From an uncultured Flavobacteriales bacterium (GTDB lineage: Bacteria; Bacteroidota; Bacteroidia; Flavobacteriales_D; Sanyastnellaceae): a DNA stretch of 6,422 nt. The stretch is from assembly GCA_913057815.1 (NCBI GenBank), contig CAJXOV010000134.1, positions 1-6,422 of the forward strand. The letters are read 5' to 3'. How positions within the stretch are numbered: the first letter of the stretch is position 1; the number at the start of each line of letters is the position of its first letter. Under the pieces are notes generated by a model, which was not told where the DNA came from, did not search any database, and saw nothing but the letters and a program-made list of their open reading frames with translations. The position numbers and the translations under genes were made by a program. Of the stretch, positions 5,506-6,422 are shown piece by piece.

Positions 5506-6422
5506 CTACGCTTTGCTTAGTTTAACCATATTTGACATTCCCATTTCCGCTATAGGCATACTGGCTATGTTAATCACAAAGTCTCCCTCTTCGACCATTT
5601 CCCACTTCTTTAGCATATACTTTATATCTGCTATAGTGTGATCTGTGCTTACCATTTTGTTGTAATAGAAAGCCCTCACTCCCCAAACAAGACTCATTAG
5701 AGAAAGAATCTTTCTGTTACCAGTAAACACGAATATATCTGAATTAGGTCTTTGAGAAGCTACTTTAATTCCTGTATAACCACTGTGAGACATCGTAACA
5801 ATCGCGTGTGCATCTACCCTTTTGGCCAATCTACAAGCATTGTAACACACTGAATCTGTAATAAATCTAGCTTTTGCACTTTTTACTGGTGCCTCTTCGT
5901 GATTATAAATTGACTCATGAGTTTCCGCTTGTACAACTATACTATTCATAGCTTGAATTACCAAGTGAGGGTGATTACCTACACTAGTTTCACCGCTTAA
6001 CATAACTGCGTCTGCTCCATCCATCACAGCATTTGCTACATCATTTACCTCAGCCCTGGTAGGTGTGATATTCTCTATCATACTTTCCATCATTTGTGTA
6101 GCTACTATACACGGTTTTGCGTTTTTAATACACTTCTTTGCCAACATTTTCTGTACCAAAGGAACATTTTGCATTGGAATTTCTACACCTAAATCTCCTC
6201 TAGCTACCATTATAGCGTCTGTCTCTCGAATTATGTTGTCGATATCCGTAACCGCTTCCGGTTTTTCTATTTTTGCAACTATTCGAGCATGTTTTCCTTG
6301 CTTCTTAATAATTGTCCTTAATTCTACTATGTCAGCAGAGTTTCTAACAAATGAAAGCCCTAACCAATCCACATCTTGGCTCAGAGCATAATCCAAGTCT
6401 ATTAAATCTTTAGGTGTTAGAC
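5506..6422 (-). CDS. pyk: Pyruvate kinase, C-terminal fragment (runs off window end)
   Basis: Pyruvate kinase transfers phosphate from phosphoenolpyruvate to ADP, making ATP and pyruvate in the last step of glycolysis, in the cytoplasm. The visible 304 residues start at the window edge with LTPKDLIDLDYAL and DVDWLGLSFVR, the usual mid-barrel sequence. Hallmarks follow: AKIEKPEA (6276-6253; the active-site Lys and metal-binding Glu region), MVARGDLGVEIP (6210-6175; metal- and substrate-binding segment), and PTRAEVNDVANAVMDGADAV with SGET just after (6063-5986). The C-terminal alpha/beta domain ends at LSKA and the TAG at 5508-5506. The family is about 475 aa, so some 170 N-terminal residues are missing. 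The TTG at 6396-6394 is internal: the family sequence continues upstream of it without a stop. The gene converges on the OmpA-family gene across a 29-bp gap and is functionally unrelated to it. Confidence 0.98.
   Translation of the reverse strand, partial: LTPKDLIDLDYALSQDVDWLGLSFVRNSADIVELRTIIKKQGKHARIVAKIEKPEAVTDIDNIIRETDAIMVARGDLGVEIPMQNVPLVQKMLAKKCIKNAKPCIVATQMMESMIENITPTRAEVNDVANAVMDGADAVMLSGETSVGNHPHLVIQAMNSIVVQAETHESIYNHEEAPVKSAKARFITDSVCYNACRLAKRVDAHAIVTMSHSGYTGIKVASQRPNSDIFVFTGNRKILSLMSLVWGVRAFYYNKMVSTDHTIADIKYMLKKWEMVEEGDFVINIASMPIAEMGMSNMVKLSKA

Noticed and set aside
6065..6391. 108-aa open frame on the plus strand opposite pyk
   Set aside because: It lies entirely opposite strongly conserved pyruvate kinase sequence and its translation resembles no protein; it is a shadow frame.
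6394..6396. TTG as a start codon for pyk
   Set aside because: The frame stays open to the window edge and the upstream residues (LTPKDLID) match the family, so the gene continues beyond the window.

Overview
The window is one end of a sequencing contig from a low-GC member of the Bacteroidota, most likely a flavobacterium-like lineage. The taxonomic evidence is a PorP/SprF-family outer-membrane protein followed by a PorE-like OmpA protein (both specific to the type IX secretion / gliding systems of this phylum), a TAnnTTTG-type promoter element, and gene starts without a clear Shine-Dalgarno sequence. The first 48 bases are not genomic. They are an Illumina Nextera read-2 adapter, including an 8-base index and the 19-base Tn5 mosaic end, so biological sequence begins at base 49.

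Layout: (1) 49-133, minus strand, is the cut-off N-terminus of a SufE-like Fe-S cluster sulfur-transfer protein. (2) 134-291 is a divergent intergenic region with a Bacteroidota-type -7 element for sufE and a perfect 11-bp inverted repeat just upstream of it. (3) 292-1107, plus strand, encodes an unrecognised 271-aa exported protein. (4) 1108-1252 is a structured intergenic region: an 80-base stretch bounded by an imperfect 14-bp inverted repeat, then a perfect 6-bp hairpin that ends at the base before the next start codon. (5) 1253-2200 and 2210-5476, plus strand, 9 bp apart, form an operon of a PorP/SprF-family beta-barrel and a very large 1088-aa OmpA-family protein. (6) 5506-6422, minus strand, is the C-terminal two thirds of pyruvate kinase, convergent with the operon and running off the window.

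The biological centre is the PorP/SprF plus OmpA pair. By analogy with PorP-PorE and SprF-SprD, the barrel sits in the outer membrane and its partner links it to peptidoglycan, as part of type IX secretion or surface-adhesin attachment. The OmpA partner has the order signal peptide, TPR, PD40 propeller and CRD seen in PorE, then departs from it: about 310 residues with two different internal tandem repeats (a faint 42-aa pair and a clear 85-aa helical pair), followed by two complete OmpA domains instead of one. The small exported protein upstream may be functionally linked, but it has no visible type IX sorting domain. SufE and pyruvate kinase are ordinary housekeeping flanks.
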